A stretch of 38,792 bases of DNA from JAGNZR01 sp051656905 (GCA_051656905.1 JBOFJQ010000039.1:1-38792), one strand, 5' to 3'; positions 24,288-33,905 are shown, counted from the stretch's first letter. Notes: generated by a model from the sequence alone, not told the origin. Made by a program: numbers and translations.

Positions 24288-25038
24288 TCTTATCACCTCT
24301 TTTTATTTTTTCTAATTCCTGTATTTTATAATCAAATATTTTTTTATAAATCTTGTTAGATTCTTCTATAATTTTATTTTTTTCAAAATGAGCTTTTCCT
24401 GAAAATTTTGCAAAATCTAAAGTTTCTATAAATTTAATATCTTCCACTTTTAATACTATATTTTCTCTATAAACACCATTTAAGAAATTACTATTAAATT
24501 GAGAATCTATATATTCTCTTAAAAGAAGACTAATTTGAAAAAGATATTCTGATTCATCTAAATTTTCAATTCCATGCAAATATCTCTCATGTGGTTGTAA
24601 TTTTTTAGATTTTTTCAAACTCTTCCATAAAGATAAACAACTTAAAATCATTCCTAAAAAAGCTACTATTACTATATATGGAAATTTTATATTCCATAAC
24701 TCATTATATTTTTCATTTTTATAATCTAGGTAAATCTCTTTTTCATCTTCTTTTATATTGGATTCTATCTTCAGATTAATCTCTTGATTTGAAATTTTTA
24801 TCTTATTTTCTCCTAAAGTAAAACTTCTAAATTTCACAATATAAGAATTTTTTTCCTGTTTTTCATTATTTATAATCTCATCTATTTGGTAATCTTTTAA
24901 TGCCTCTTTTATCTCTGAAATATTTGTATTATTTATTTTTAATATTATCTCATCCCCTAAATTATACACTTCATTACTATATGATAAAATGCAATTTAGC
25001 ATAAATATAGATATTAATAAAATTATTTTTTTCTTCAT
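24280..25038 (-). CDS. Bat-operon single-pass membrane protein (DUF4381-like position)
   Basis: The 252-aa protein has a signal peptide (about 1-20), a roughly 90-residue beta-rich extracytoplasmic part and one membrane helix near 119-138 (FPYIVIVAFLGMIL). A roughly 110-residue charged helical cytoplasmic tail follows. No confident family motif was recognised. In moxR-DUF58-bat operons of other phyla a DUF4381-type or BatD-like protein holds this place between the DUF58 gene and batA, and the layout fits such a protein. ATG at 25038 follows GAGGT and overlaps the DUF58 stop in an ATGA junction. It likely bridges the cytoplasmic MoxR/DUF58 components and the periplasmic VWA domains, which is inference from topology. 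Confidence 0.7.
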   Translation of the reverse strand: MKKKIILLISIFMLNCILSYSNEVYNLGDEIILKINNTNISEIKEALKDYQIDEIINNEKQEKNSYIVKFRSFTLGENKIKISNQEINLKIESNIKEDEKEIYLDYKNEKYNELWNIKFPYIVIVAFLGMILSCLSLWKSLKKSKKLQPHERYLHGIENLDESEYLFQISLLLREYIDSQFNSNFLNGVYRENIVLKVEDIKFIETLDFAKFSGKAHFEKNKIIEESNKIYKKIFDYKIQELEKIKRGDKNV

Positions 25039-25850
25039 TTTTTACCTCTGGATTTAAAAAATCTTACAAACTCTTTAATATAATCATTTTCTCCGTTTAT
25101 ATTAATGCTATTTCTTATATTAAAGTCTTCACCTATTTTTAAATCATCTTTTGTGTTATCAACTGTAATCTCTTCACCTGTTTCAGAATCTACTAAGGTA
25201 AAAATTGCTCCTTTCGGTAAAATTTGATGGCTGGCATCCCTTACACATACAGCTATTAAATCATGTTTTTTTCTTATTATCTCTAATTTTTTTTCATAAT
25301 TATCATCATAAAAATCTGATATTAAAAATATAATAGAACGTCTTTTTACTATTTTATCAAAGAATTCCAACACACCTGTTATATCTGTTTTTTTTTCTTT
25401 TTCATTAAAATTAAAAAAACTATCTAAGATAGCCAAAGAGTGTTTTCTTCCCTTTTTTAATTGATTTATTTTTTCTATCTTATCTGAAAAAAATAAAGCT
25501 CCTACTTTATCACTGTTTTTATTGGCACTAAAACATAAAGTAGCTATTATTTCCGCTATTTTATCTTTTTGTCTTCCATATATATTAGAGGATGAAACAT
25601 CAATCAATAAAAATATTGAAAGCTCCCTCTCTTCTACAAACTCTTTTACATAAGCTTTTCTCTGTCTTGCAGTTACTTTCCAATCAATCTTTTTTACGTC
25701 GTCTCCTAAAGAATATCTTCTTATATCTGCAAACTCCATACCATTTCCTTTAAAGCAAGAGTGATATGTTCCTGAAAAAACTTCATTAGCAATAATATTT
25801 GCTTTTATTTCAATCTCTCTTATTTTCTTTAAAATCTCTTTTTTATCCAT
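25035..25850 (-). CDS. DUF58 (VWA-like) protein of the moxR operon
   Basis: This 271-aa cytoplasmic protein belongs to the DUF58 group that almost always travels with MoxR ATPases. The conserved N-terminal block FSGTYHSCFKGNGMEFADIR and the motif DDVKKIDWKVTARQ are hallmarks. The C-terminal half is a VWA-like fold with a DVSSS metal site near residue 88 and LISDFYDD. ATG at 25850 is used because AGGAG lies nine bases upstream. A GTG at 25859 overlaps that site. The moxR stop at 25862 lies within the SD, so the two are translationally coupled. DUF58 proteins are assumed to be substrates or adaptors of MoxR, but no biochemical function is set. Confidence 0.9.
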   Translation of the reverse strand: MDKKEILKKIREIEIKANIIANEVFSGTYHSCFKGNGMEFADIRRYSLGDDVKKIDWKVTARQRKAYVKEFVEERELSIFLLIDVSSSNIYGRQKDKIAEIIATLCFSANKNSDKVGALFFSDKIEKINQLKKGRKHSLAILDSFFNFNEKEKKTDITGVLEFFDKIVKRRSIIFLISDFYDDNYEKKLEIIRKKHDLIAVCVRDASHQILPKGAIFTLVDSETGEEITVDNTKDDLKIGEDFNIRNSININGENDYIKEFVRFFKSRGKK

Positions 25851-25861
25851 ATTTAGCACTC

Positions 25862-26797
25862 CTAAGGAAGAACAACAGTATCTAATATATTTTCTATAAT
25901 CTCTTCTACTTTTCTATCCTCTGCCTCTGCTTCATAACTTAACAATATTCTATGTCTTAAAACATCATAAATTACTCTTTTAATATCTTCTGGCATTACA
26001 AAATCACGGTTATTTAAAAAAGCATTTGCTTTTGCTGCTAAAGTTATTGCTATTGTTGCTCTAGGTGATGCACCACAAGTTATATATGGAGAATTCTCTC
26101 TTGTTTTAAATACTATATCAACAATATAATTTTTTAACTTATTGTCAACATGAACTTCTTTTACTTGCTTTCTAAGATTTAAAATGTCATCTTTTGATAA
26201 AATTTTATTAATTTTTATACTATCAAAATCTACACTAGATGTTAAGCTTTCTAAGATTTCCATCTCCTCTTCTCTTGTGGGATACTCTACCTTAACTTTC
26301 ATTATAAATCTATCTTGCTGTGCCTCGGGAAGTTGATAAGTTCCATCCTGCTCTATTGGGTTCTGAGTTGCTAAAACAATAAATGGTTGTTCTAATTTAT
26401 ATGTTTCATTGGCTATTGTTACCTGTCTCTCTTGCATAGCCTCTAACAATGCTGATTGAACTTTAGCTGGTGCTCTATTTATTTCATCTGCTAATATAAC
26501 ATTTCCAAATATTGGACCTTTTTTTATATGAAACTCCCCTGTTTTTTCATTATAAATTTCAGTTCCGACTACATCACTTGGCAATAAATCTGGAGTAAAC
26601 TGAATTCTTGAAAAATCCATCCCTAATGTTTCAGACATAGTATTAACAGTTAGAGATTTTGCAAGCCCAGGTAGTCCCTCTAATAAAATATGATTCCCTG
26701 TTAAGAGAGCAATTAATATTTTATCTATCATATCATCTTGACCAACAATCTTCTTTTTCATCTCTTTTTTTAAATTATCAACTAAACTCTTTCCCAT
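25862..26797 (-). CDS. moxR: MoxR-family AAA+ ATPase
   Basis: This is the first gene of the bat operon. MoxR proteins are AAA+ chaperone-like ATPases that activate or assemble VWA-domain partners. The 311-aa protein has Walker A GLPGLAKS at residues 41-48 and Walker B ILADEINRAP with Asp 104 and Glu 105. Next come a typical QRQVTI/ATQNPIEQDGTYQLPEAQQDRF block and a C-terminal lid domain. The length is normal. ATG at 26797 follows AGAGGAG. Six more genes follow with gaps or overlaps of only a few bases. The linkage to DUF58 and two VWA proteins fits a MoxR machine acting on envelope VWA proteins. Confidence 0.95.
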   Translation of the reverse strand: MGKSLVDNLKKEMKKKIVGQDDMIDKILIALLTGNHILLEGLPGLAKSLTVNTMSETLGMDFSRIQFTPDLLPSDVVGTEIYNEKTGEFHIKKGPIFGNVILADEINRAPAKVQSALLEAMQERQVTIANETYKLEQPFIVLATQNPIEQDGTYQLPEAQQDRFIMKVKVEYPTREEEMEILESLTSSVDFDSIKINKILSKDDILNLRKQVKEVHVDNKLKNYIVDIVFKTRENSPYITCGASPRATIAITLAAKANAFLNNRDFVMPEDIKRVIYDVLRHRILLSYEAEAEDRKVEEIIENILDTVVLP

Positions 26798-26897
26798 TTA
26801 CTAATTTCTCCTCTTACTTTTAAAATATTGTTTATTTCCTCTATTTAATTAGACTATTTTTTATTAATTAAGTTTAATATTTTTTAGTATTATTCTC

Positions 26898-26903
26898 ATT
26901 ATA
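26898..26903 (-). promoter_or_regulatory. candidate -10 of the moxR-bat operon
   Basis: A perfect TATAAT is read on the minus strand in the 207-bp gap upstream of moxR. No convincing -35 is found at 16-18 bp, so it is only a candidate. The leader would be about 95 bases. Confidence 0.4.
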
Positions 26904-26951
26904 CTCTGTTTAAAGTAAAAATTCTATAATCAAACATGTTTTTATATTTAA

Positions 26952-26979
26952 AAGGGACCTCTTTAATAAGAGGTCCCTT
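26952..26979. terminator. hairpin between fplA and moxR
   Basis: A perfect 12-bp, GC-containing stem (AAGGGACCTCTT) with a TAAT loop lies 26 bases after the fplA stop. No clear T-run follows on either strand, so termination may depend on stem strength. It is probably the end of the long maf-mreB-gatCAB-fplA transcription unit. Confidence 0.7.
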
Positions 26980-27004
26980 AAATTTAAAAATATTAAATTA
27001 GTTT

Positions 27005-29320
27005 TTAGAATGTATAACCTAAATATACATTAAGTAATGAACCAGTTCCTTCTATGTTATTACTCACTATAATATCCATAGGTCCAAGTACTGTATTCCA
27101 TCCTATTCCAGCTCCATATCCACTTAAATATTCTTCACGAGGATATTGTGGAGTTGCATTTTTAATCCATCCGTAGTTATATCTTGTTACAAAATAACAA
27201 TCACCAAATAGATTATATTTTATCTCACCACCAAATATATAAATATCTTCTGCATATTTTTCCATTTGAGATAACCCATAGAAGGCAAGAGCATTACTTT
27301 CAGGCTCTGTTCTAATTCCTCCAATTTTTGGAACTTCATTTACTGGAACATCATCTCCTGAAATTCTAGCTGAGCTCCCAAAAATTCCAATAGATATATC
27401 TTTTGTTATTGGATAATACATATCTACAGTTGATGTATATCCTGTAAATTCTGCATCATCAGTAGCATCATTCGCTGCATTATATCCTTCTGCAAGTAAT
27501 TTTACACCCTTAGTTGCATAATATTTACTATTTAAACTATCATGTATTACAAAAGCTGATTTTCTTAAATAAGCTTTTTCTTGCTCAAGAACTTCAACGT
27601 CTCTATCCCCTTCTTGATAATTAACTTTAGTATTTTGAAGTTTTCCTCTCATCCCCAAAACTGTAGTTTTATTTATTGCTGTTCCTAATGCTAACTGACC
27701 ATAATAAGTTTCCGATTTTAAAGTTGATTTTTTAGATCCATTTTTCCAAAATAATAATGGGTCACTTTCGTATCCTACAATTGCTGTTCCAATAATTTTT
27801 ATTCCAGCAAAATCATATATATTTGATGTTCTTACTGCTATTTCTGGATATTTTGATATACCTATATCTACTAGATACTGTGTTTCAGACCCAGAATAGC
27901 TCTTAAATGCTAATCCTGTATTTAGTCCTATTCCTCTTGCATCTGAGTAGTTCATCCCTAGTTTAAGATCATAATTATTACTTTCTTGAACGTCGAAATA
28001 AACTTTATCCCCTTCAACTTTATAGAAAATACGATTCACATAATCTAAAACTCCTATATTTTTAGACCAATCTTCCAAGTCCTTAGAAGTTAACGCTTCT
28101 CCTTTTGCTTTTGGTCTAAGAGAATTTGCAACCTCAGGAGTTAATAACTTCCCTCCTGTTACTTCGATACTATTAATAACAACTTTCATTCCTTTTAGTT
28201 CTTTTGCTTTAGCATATATTTCATTAAATCTTTTTTCATTTGATAATTTTTCAAGATCTGACTCTACCTCTAAAGCTGACAGTACACCATCTTCAACTAA
28301 TTTTTCAAGTCCGTTAAAATCTACTGTTCCATGATCTTTAACATCAGGAGTTATTAATATGTCTGCCATTTTTTTATTATTTTCTGTTTTCTTATTTCCA
28401 TTATAGGAAGCTAACTGATCGATGACAGTTAATATATTAGAACTAGAATTAATTTCCGTCGGATTAGCAGTAATATCAACAGCTATTATTATATCTACAT
28501 CTTTCATTTTGGCAGCTATATCTATTGGAAAGTTGTTTACAACTCCACCATCAACATAATACTTACCATTATCATATACTGGTTCAACAAAGCTTGGAAT
28601 AGCCATAGATTTAAATGCTGCTAAAGCTAAGTCTCCATTACTAACAACAACCTCTTCTCCACTTTGTAAATCTGTAGTTACAGCTCTATATTTTCTTGGT
28701 AACTCATCAAAGTTTTGAATTTTAGCACTTCTTTCAAATATATTTTTTAACCATAAATATACCTCTGATCCTTTTAAAACTCCCATAGGAACAGATAGTT
28801 TTAAATCTTGTCCAAATCCTAAAGATAAAGGATATTGACTAGCTTTTGAAAATCTTTGCCCTGCTGATTCTTTACTTCTATCTTTTTTTTCTCTCATCAT
28901 AGAATCTACAGGCATATTTAATATAGTAGATTCTATCTCTTCTGGAGTATATCCTACTGAATACATCCCTCCAACAATACTTCCTATACTTGTTCCTATA
29001 ACTACATCAATAGGAATTTTATGTTTCTCTAATACTTTAAGTACCCCTACGTGGGCAGCTCCCTTGGCTCCTCCTCCACTAAGTACTAAAGCAATTTTTA
29101 AATTTTCATTTTTGAAATCAGGATTAGCAAAATCAACCTTCTTATTTTCGACAATTCTTTTTGCCTCTTCGTATCTTTGAATTTTTTCTTTTAAAAGTCC
29201 TATCTCAACATCTAATGAGTTCATCATATCTGCTTTTGTATTTACTTTTGAAGCATAAATAGTATTACTAACTAATAGTATAATCATTAACATCAAACAT
29301 ATACTTTTTATTTTTTTCAA
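27005..29320 (-). CDS. fplA: FplA-type patatin phospholipase autotransporter (type Vd)
   Basis: This is a surface phospholipase A of the patatin family, carried by its own outer-membrane barrel like FplA of Fusobacterium nucleatum and PlpD of Pseudomonas. Counted from the GTG at 29329 (774 aa), there is a signal peptide (1-26), a linker helix, and a patatin domain with oxyanion loop GGGAKG (85-90), nucleophile Ser 114 in GTSIG and catalytic Asp 260 in DGG. A POTRA-like segment (about 385-450) and a 16-strand-type barrel ending in Phe follow. TTG at 29320 is preferred as start, since AGGGGTGGAT precedes it and the protein then begins MKKIKS (771 aa). It is 28 bases after gatB and is the last gene of the run. 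Phospholipase activity follows from the intact dyad. Confidence 0.93.
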   Translation of the reverse strand: MKKIKSICLMLMIILLVSNTIYASKVNTKADMMNSLDVEIGLLKEKIQRYEEAKRIVENKKVDFANPDFKNENLKIALVLSGGGAKGAAHVGVLKVLEKHKIPIDVVIGTSIGSIVGGMYSVGYTPEEIESTILNMPVDSMMREKKDRSKESAGQRFSKASQYPLSLGFGQDLKLSVPMGVLKGSEVYLWLKNIFERSAKIQNFDELPRKYRAVTTDLQSGEEVVVSNGDLALAAFKSMAIPSFVEPVYDNGKYYVDGGVVNNFPIDIAAKMKDVDIIIAVDITANPTEINSSSNILTVIDQLASYNGNKKTENNKKMADILITPDVKDHGTVDFNGLEKLVEDGVLSALEVESDLEKLSNEKRFNEIYAKAKELKGMKVVINSIEVTGGKLLTPEVANSLRPKAKGEALTSKDLEDWSKNIGVLDYVNRIFYKVEGDKVYFDVQESNNYDLKLGMNYSDARGIGLNTGLAFKSYSGSETQYLVDIGISKYPEIAVRTSNIYDFAGIKIIGTAIVGYESDPLLFWKNGSKKSTLKSETYYGQLALGTAINKTTVLGMRGKLQNTKVNYQEGDRDVEVLEQEKAYLRKSAFVIHDSLNSKYYATKGVKLLAEGYNAANDATDDAEFTGYTSTVDMYYPITKDISIGIFGSSARISGDDVPVNEVPKIGGIRTEPESNALAFYGLSQMEKYAEDIYIFGGEIKYNLFGDCYFVTRYNYGWIKNATPQYPREEYLSGYGAGIGWNTVLGPMDIIVSNNIEGTGSLLNVYLGYTF

Positions 29321-29348
29321 ATAATCCACCCCTGTTTCTTATTTATAA

Positions 29349-30791
29349 CTATTTTAACTTTTCTTCCATTAAAGAAGTTACTAATTCAGGATTAGCTTTC
29401 CCCTTTGAAATTTTCATTACTTGACCTATAAGCCCTTTTAAAACTCTTGGTTTCTTCCCTTCATCTGCTAATTTGTAGTCTTCTACCATTTTTTCATTAG
29501 CATTTATAATTTCCATAACCATAGCTTCAATTGCTGATGTATCTGCAAGTTGCCCCATCCCTTTTTCCTCTACGATTACCTTAGGATCTCTTGAATCTGT
29601 TAATTTTATTTCAAATAACTCTTTAGCTATTTTACTTGAAATAACTGAATTTTCTATTAGAATAATAATTTCACCTAAATGTTCTGCACTTATTGAAAAT
29701 TCTTCTATTGAAATATGCTTATCTTTTAATACTTTTAAAACTTCAGACATTATCCAGTTAGAACTAATTTTGGGATTCTTTGAAATTTTAGTAACAGCTT
29801 CAAAATAATCTGCAAGCTCCATATCGCTACATAAAACATTTGCGTCGTATTCTGGAATTGAATAATTTGCTACAAATCTTTCTATTTTATTAACTTTACT
29901 TTCTGGCATTGTTTTTCTTACTTCTTCAATTAACTCATCAGATATAATCAGCCTTGGTAAGTCAGGTTCAGGGAAATATCTATAATCCATAGCTTCTTCC
30001 TTGCTTCTCATTACTCTTGTAACCTGAGCTCCATCATCCCATTGTCTTGTTTCTTGGAAAATTTCTCCACCATTTTCTATTACATCTATTTGTCTTCCAA
30101 TTTCATAATCAATAGCTCTTGCTACAGCTTTAAAAGAGTTTAAATTCTTAACTTCAACTCTAGTTCCATAAACTTTTGAACCTTTTTCCATAACAGAGAT
30201 GTTTGCGTCACATCTAAGTGAACCAAGTTCCATTGATACATCACTTATTTTTGTATACTTAATTATATTTTTTAATGTATTTAAGTACTCGTAAGCTTCC
30301 TCTGATGTTCTTAAATCTGGCTCAGATATTATCTCAATTAAAGGCATAGAAGCTCTATTAAAGTTAATTAGAGACTCTGTTGATGAGTGAATATTTTTAG
30401 CAGCATCTTCCTCTATTTGAATTCTTGTAATTCCTACATTAACCTCTCTACCAGAGTTTAATTTAAAATCTAAATTACCTTTTTCACAGTATGGTGTTTC
30501 AAACTGCGTTATTTGGTAATTTTTAGGAGTATCTGGATAGAAATAGTTTTTTCTATCAAAACCACTTTCATTATTTATTTTACAATTTAAAGCTAGTCCA
30601 GCTTTTATTGCGTACTCTACAACTTTCTTATTAAGTTTAGGTAAAGTACCAGGATGTCCTAAACAAATTGGACATGTATGTGTATTTGGTGCTGAATTAT
30701 CGTAGTCTGCACTACAACCACACCAAGCTTTTGTTCCTGTTTTAAGTTGAAGATGAACCTCTAACCCAATTACTGATTCCCATTCTTTCAT
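29349..30791 (-). CDS. gatB: Asp/Glu-tRNA amidotransferase subunit B
   Basis: This subunit binds the mischarged tRNA and carries the kinase site of the GatCAB complex, which converts Glu-tRNA(Gln) and/or Asp-tRNA(Asn) to the amidated forms. The 480-aa protein starts with the family signature WESVIGLEVHLQL and has CxC...CxxC zinc-type cysteines (CGCS, CPIC) near residues 23-43. It also has SRPDLRT-like SEPDLRTSEEAYEYL, MRSKEEAMDYRYFPEPDLP and a C-terminal YqeY-like tail. ATG at 30791 follows GAGGAG, 26 bases after gatA. The order gatC-gatA-gatB is standard. Its presence implies that glutamine and/or asparagine tRNAs are charged indirectly. Confidence 0.97.
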   Translation of the reverse strand: MKEWESVIGLEVHLQLKTGTKAWCGCSADYDNSAPNTHTCPICLGHPGTLPKLNKKVVEYAIKAGLALNCKINNESGFDRKNYFYPDTPKNYQITQFETPYCEKGNLDFKLNSGREVNVGITRIQIEEDAAKNIHSSTESLINFNRASMPLIEIISEPDLRTSEEAYEYLNTLKNIIKYTKISDVSMELGSLRCDANISVMEKGSKVYGTRVEVKNLNSFKAVARAIDYEIGRQIDVIENGGEIFQETRQWDDGAQVTRVMRSKEEAMDYRYFPEPDLPRLIISDELIEEVRKTMPESKVNKIERFVANYSIPEYDANVLCSDMELADYFEAVTKISKNPKISSNWIMSEVLKVLKDKHISIEEFSISAEHLGEIIILIENSVISSKIAKELFEIKLTDSRDPKVIVEEKGMGQLADTSAIEAMVMEIINANEKMVEDYKLADEGKKPRVLKGLIGQVMKISKGKANPELVTSLMEEKLK

Positions 30792-30817
30792 CTATATTTC
30801 TCCTCTTTTTTCCATTA

Positions 30818-32272
30818 TTAAAATTTTGGTAATATCCATTCTCCACGAACTTTTTCAAAAGCAGATCCTACTTTAAAAAGTTGACCTTCATCAAAAGACT
30901 TCCCTAAGAATTGTACACCAACTGGCATTCCATTATCTAATCCTGCTGGAACTACAAGTCCTGGAATTCCTGCTAAGTTTGCTGGAATTGTAAATATATC
31001 TTCTAAATAAAGCTCTACAGGAGTCTTTTTGTCAGATAATTTAAATGCTGTTGTTGGAGATACTGGCGTTAAAATTACATCAACATCATTAAATACAGTA
31101 TCAAAATCATTTTTTATTAATCTTCTAACTTTTTGTGCTTTCTTAAAGTATGCATCAAAGAAACCAGCACTTAAAACATAAGTTCCCATCATTATTCTTC
31201 TTTTTACTTCATCTCCAAAACCTTCGCTACGAGATTTTACATATAAGTCATCTACATTTTTAGCATTTGTGCTTCTATGCCCATATCTAATTCCATCATA
31301 TTTAGCTAAATTTGATGAAGCTTCTGCTGGTTGAAGTACATAGTATGTAGATACCGAATATTTAGTGTGTGGTAATGATATTTCTACTATTTCAGCTCCT
31401 AGAGTTTTTAACTTCTCTATTGTATCTAAAACTATATTTTTTGTTCCCTCACTCATACCATCTATAAAATATTCCTTAGGTATTCCTATTCTCATACCTT
31501 TAATGTCTTGATTTAAATACTTTGTATAATCTTCCACTGGAATATCTAAAACTGTAGAATCATAATCATCTGCACCTGCTATTACTGAAAGTGTTAAAGC
31601 TGAATCTGCTACTGTTTTTGTAAATGGTCCAACTTGATCAAGAGATGAAGCTAGTGCCATTATACCGTGTCTTGAAACTCTTCCATATGTTGGTTTTAAT
31701 CCTACTACTCCACAGTATGAAGCTGGTTGTCTAATACTTCCACCAGTATCTGATCCTAGTGACATAGAAACCATTGAAGATCCTACTACTGCAGCTGCTC
31801 CTCCACTTGAACCTCCTGGAACTCTTTCTAAATCCCAAGGATTTTTTGCCATTCCGTAGCATGATGTTTTTGTTGTTGATCCCATAGCAAACTCATCCAT
31901 ATTTGTATTACCAATAATTATTGCTCCAGAATCTTTTAATTTCTTTACAACTGTAGCATCATACATACCCTCGTAACCTTTTAATATATTTGAACAAGAT
32001 GTTGCATACTCTCCTATTGAAACCATGTTATCTTTTATGGCTACAGGAACTCCAGCTAAAGCCCCTACTTTCTCTCCGTCAGCTATTTTCTTATCTATAA
32101 CTCTTGCTTCTTCTAAAGCTTTTTCTTTTCTTAAAGATATAAATCCACCTATATCTCCATTTATATTCTCTATTTTTTCAAAAGTTAATTTTACTAACTC
32201 TTCTGATGTAATCTCTTTTTTTAATACTTTTTCTCTTAACTCATAAGCTGTTAATTCTAATACGTTATTCAT
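30818..32272 (-). CDS. gatA: Asp/Glu-tRNA amidotransferase subunit A
   Basis: This is the amidase subunit that releases ammonia from glutamine or asparagine for GatB. The 484-aa protein has the amidase-signature Ser-cisSer-Lys triad: Lys 80 in VAIKDN, Ser 155 in GGSSGG and Ser 179 in DTGGS, at nearly the same positions as in Staphylococcus GatA. The C-terminal part keeps DVILTPVSPTTAF and the substrate-channel region. Its ATG at 32272 shares a base with the gatC stop (TAATG), so translation is tightly coupled. Length and motifs are canonical, with nothing missing. Confidence 0.97.
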   Translation of the reverse strand: MNNVLELTAYELREKVLKKEITSEELVKLTFEKIENINGDIGGFISLRKEKALEEARVIDKKIADGEKVGALAGVPVAIKDNMVSIGEYATSCSNILKGYEGMYDATVVKKLKDSGAIIIGNTNMDEFAMGSTTKTSCYGMAKNPWDLERVPGGSSGGAAAVVGSSMVSMSLGSDTGGSIRQPASYCGVVGLKPTYGRVSRHGIMALASSLDQVGPFTKTVADSALTLSVIAGADDYDSTVLDIPVEDYTKYLNQDIKGMRIGIPKEYFIDGMSEGTKNIVLDTIEKLKTLGAEIVEISLPHTKYSVSTYYVLQPAEASSNLAKYDGIRYGHRSTNAKNVDDLYVKSRSEGFGDEVKRRIMMGTYVLSAGFFDAYFKKAQKVRRLIKNDFDTVFNDVDVILTPVSPTTAFKLSDKKTPVELYLEDIFTIPANLAGIPGLVVPAGLDNGMPVGVQFLGKSFDEGQLFKVGSAFEKVRGEWILPKF

Positions 32273-32568
32273 TAATTATCCCCTCCAACAACTTTAGGAA
32301 CTATTAACATTCCATCTACTTTACTTGGAGAATTATGCATAGCTTCCTCTTGAGTAAGAGAAGGTTTTACTATATCCTCTCTAAAGTTATTTAGCATATG
32401 ATTAACTTGAACAAGTGGTTCTACATGCTCTGTATCCACCTCGTTTAACTCATCAATATAACTGAATACATTATTTAAATCCTCTTGGAATTTTACAATC
32501 TCTTCATCTCTAAACTCTAATTTTGAAAGTTTAGCTATTTTTAAAACTTCTTCTCTTGTAAGTGCCAT
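32272..32568 (-). CDS. gatC: Asp/Glu-tRNA amidotransferase subunit C
   Basis: GatC is the small subunit that wraps GatA and GatB together. The 98-aa product has the family pattern: an N-terminal helix ALTREEVLKIAKLSKLEF, a second helix with FQEDLNNVFSYIDELNEVD, then VEPLVQV and the Arg-Asp segment FREDIV. ATG at 32568 follows a perfect AGGAGG. The 79-bp gap to rluB upstream holds neither a terminator nor a clear promoter, so gatCAB probably lies on the same transcript as the upstream genes. Confidence 0.95.
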   Translation of the reverse strand: MALTREEVLKIAKLSKLEFRDEEIVKFQEDLNNVFSYIDELNEVDTEHVEPLVQVNHMLNNFREDIVKPSLTQEEAMHNSPSKVDGMLIVPKVVGGDN

Positions 32569-32647
32569 TTTTCCTCCTATATATTTATATCTTTCTCTCT
32601 TTTTCTTAATTTTATTACTCTTCTTTATTCTCTTAATTTATATTAGT

Positions 32648-33370
32648 TTATTCACCTAAAGAGTATAAATATTTAACTTCCTCTTCTGTTAACTCTCTAT
32701 ACATTCCTACTTTTAATCCTTTTAATCCTATTTCACCAATTTTTAGTCTTTTAAGTTTTTCAACTCTATTTCCAATAGCATCAAACATTCTTCTTATTTG
32801 TCTATTTCTTCCCTCTCTAATTGCAATTATAACAGCACTTTTTAATGTATCTCTCGATAAAATAGAAGCTTTTGCTGGTAAAGTTACACCATCTTCTAAA
32901 GATACACCTTCCTGAAGCTTAGAAAGCTTCTTGTCATCTATATACCCTCTAACTAGTGCCTCATACTCCTTATATACTTCTGTTCTTGGGTGGATAATCT
33001 TATTAAAAAGCTCCCCATCATTAGTTAATATTATTGCACCTTCTGTATCATAGTCTAATCTTCCTATAGGAAATATTCTCTGCTCACACTTAATTAAGTC
33101 TATAACAGTTTTTCTTCCTCTATCATCCTTCGATGCAGATAAAACTTTCTCAGGTTTATTCAGTAAAAAATATACTTTTTTCTCTTGTGCTTCTTGGAAT
33201 TTTATTTTTTTTCCAGATATTTCTATTTTATCATCTTCTGATATTTTCATTCCAGAAGTTGCAAGCTCTCCATTTACTTTTATCTCGTTGCTTTCGATTA
33301 ATCTATCTATTTCACGTCTTGAAGCTATCCCTTTTAAGGCTAAAAATTTGTTTATTCTTATTTTTTCCAT
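32648..33370 (-). CDS. rluB: RluB/RsuA-family rRNA pseudouridine synthase
   Basis: This enzyme modifies a uridine in ribosomal RNA. ATG at 33370 is chosen because GGGAAG precedes it. The GTG at 33382 lies in that site and would overlap scpB. The 240-aa protein has an N-terminal S4 domain (about 2-60, IRINKFLALKGIASRREID) and the RsuA-type catalytic domain. Its signature GRLDYDTEG carries Asp 106 as nucleophile, and EGRNRQIRRMF is the second conserved block. RluB, acting on 23S rRNA, is more likely than RsuA because scpB-rluB linkage is common in Firmicutes and relatives. It starts one base after the scpB stop. Confidence 0.9.
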   Translation of the reverse strand: MEKIRINKFLALKGIASRREIDRLIESNEIKVNGELATSGMKISEDDKIEISGKKIKFQEAQEKKVYFLLNKPEKVLSASKDDRGRKTVIDLIKCEQRIFPIGRLDYDTEGAIILTNDGELFNKIIHPRTEVYKEYEALVRGYIDDKKLSKLQEGVSLEDGVTLPAKASILSRDTLKSAVIIAIREGRNRQIRRMFDAIGNRVEKLKRLKIGEIGLKGLKVGMYRELTEEEVKYLYSLGE

Positions 33371-33371
33371 A

Positions 33372-33881
33372 TTACTTCCCACTTATAATTTTATAGTTTG
33401 GTAACTCTTCAACACTTTTAATACCTAAGTATGCTAAAAAATTCTCGGTTACTTCATAAATATTTGGTCTTCCTATACTCTCTTTTTTCCCACAAACTCT
33501 TATGAACTTTCTCTCCTCTAAGGTTTGGACTATTCTCTCAACACCAACCCCTCTTATTGCCTCTATTTCACTTTTTGTAACAGGCTGTTTATAGGCTATT
33601 ATTGAAACTGTTTCTAATGCTGCTGCTGATATTTTTTTAGGTTTTGATTCAGGTTCGAAAAAATTAGACACTGTCTCTCCACAATTTGGATTAGTGACAA
33701 AACATACCTTTTCATCTTCAAATATTAAACTAATTCCTGTATCAGATTTTTCAGCTTTCATCTCTGTTAAAATATCCATAGTCTCAACAAATGAAAGTGA
33801 AAAAAACTTAGCTAAATCTTTTACTTTAACTCCGTCACCTGACAAAAATATAATAGCTTCTATATCCTGCTTTATTTTCAT
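33372..33881 (-). CDS. scpB: segregation and condensation protein B
   Basis: ScpB joins SMC and the kleisin ScpA in the chromosome-condensing complex. The 169-aa protein has two winged-helix domains. The first is about residues 3-80, and the second contains AALETVSIIAYKQPVTKSEIEAIRG, the strongest family signature, followed by FLAYLGIKSVEELPNY. ATG at 33881 follows AAGGAG. scpA, often adjacent, is not in this window, so the kleisin must be encoded elsewhere. Upstream is an uncharacterised exported protein, and rluB follows immediately. Confidence 0.95.
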   Translation of the reverse strand: MKIKQDIEAIIFLSGDGVKVKDLAKFFSLSFVETMDILTEMKAEKSDTGISLIFEDEKVCFVTNPNCGETVSNFFEPESKPKKISAAALETVSIIAYKQPVTKSEIEAIRGVGVERIVQTLEERKFIRVCGKKESIGRPNIYEVTENFLAYLGIKSVEELPNYKIISGK

Positions 33882-33905
33882 CTCTAACTCCTTTTATTCT
33901 ACTAA

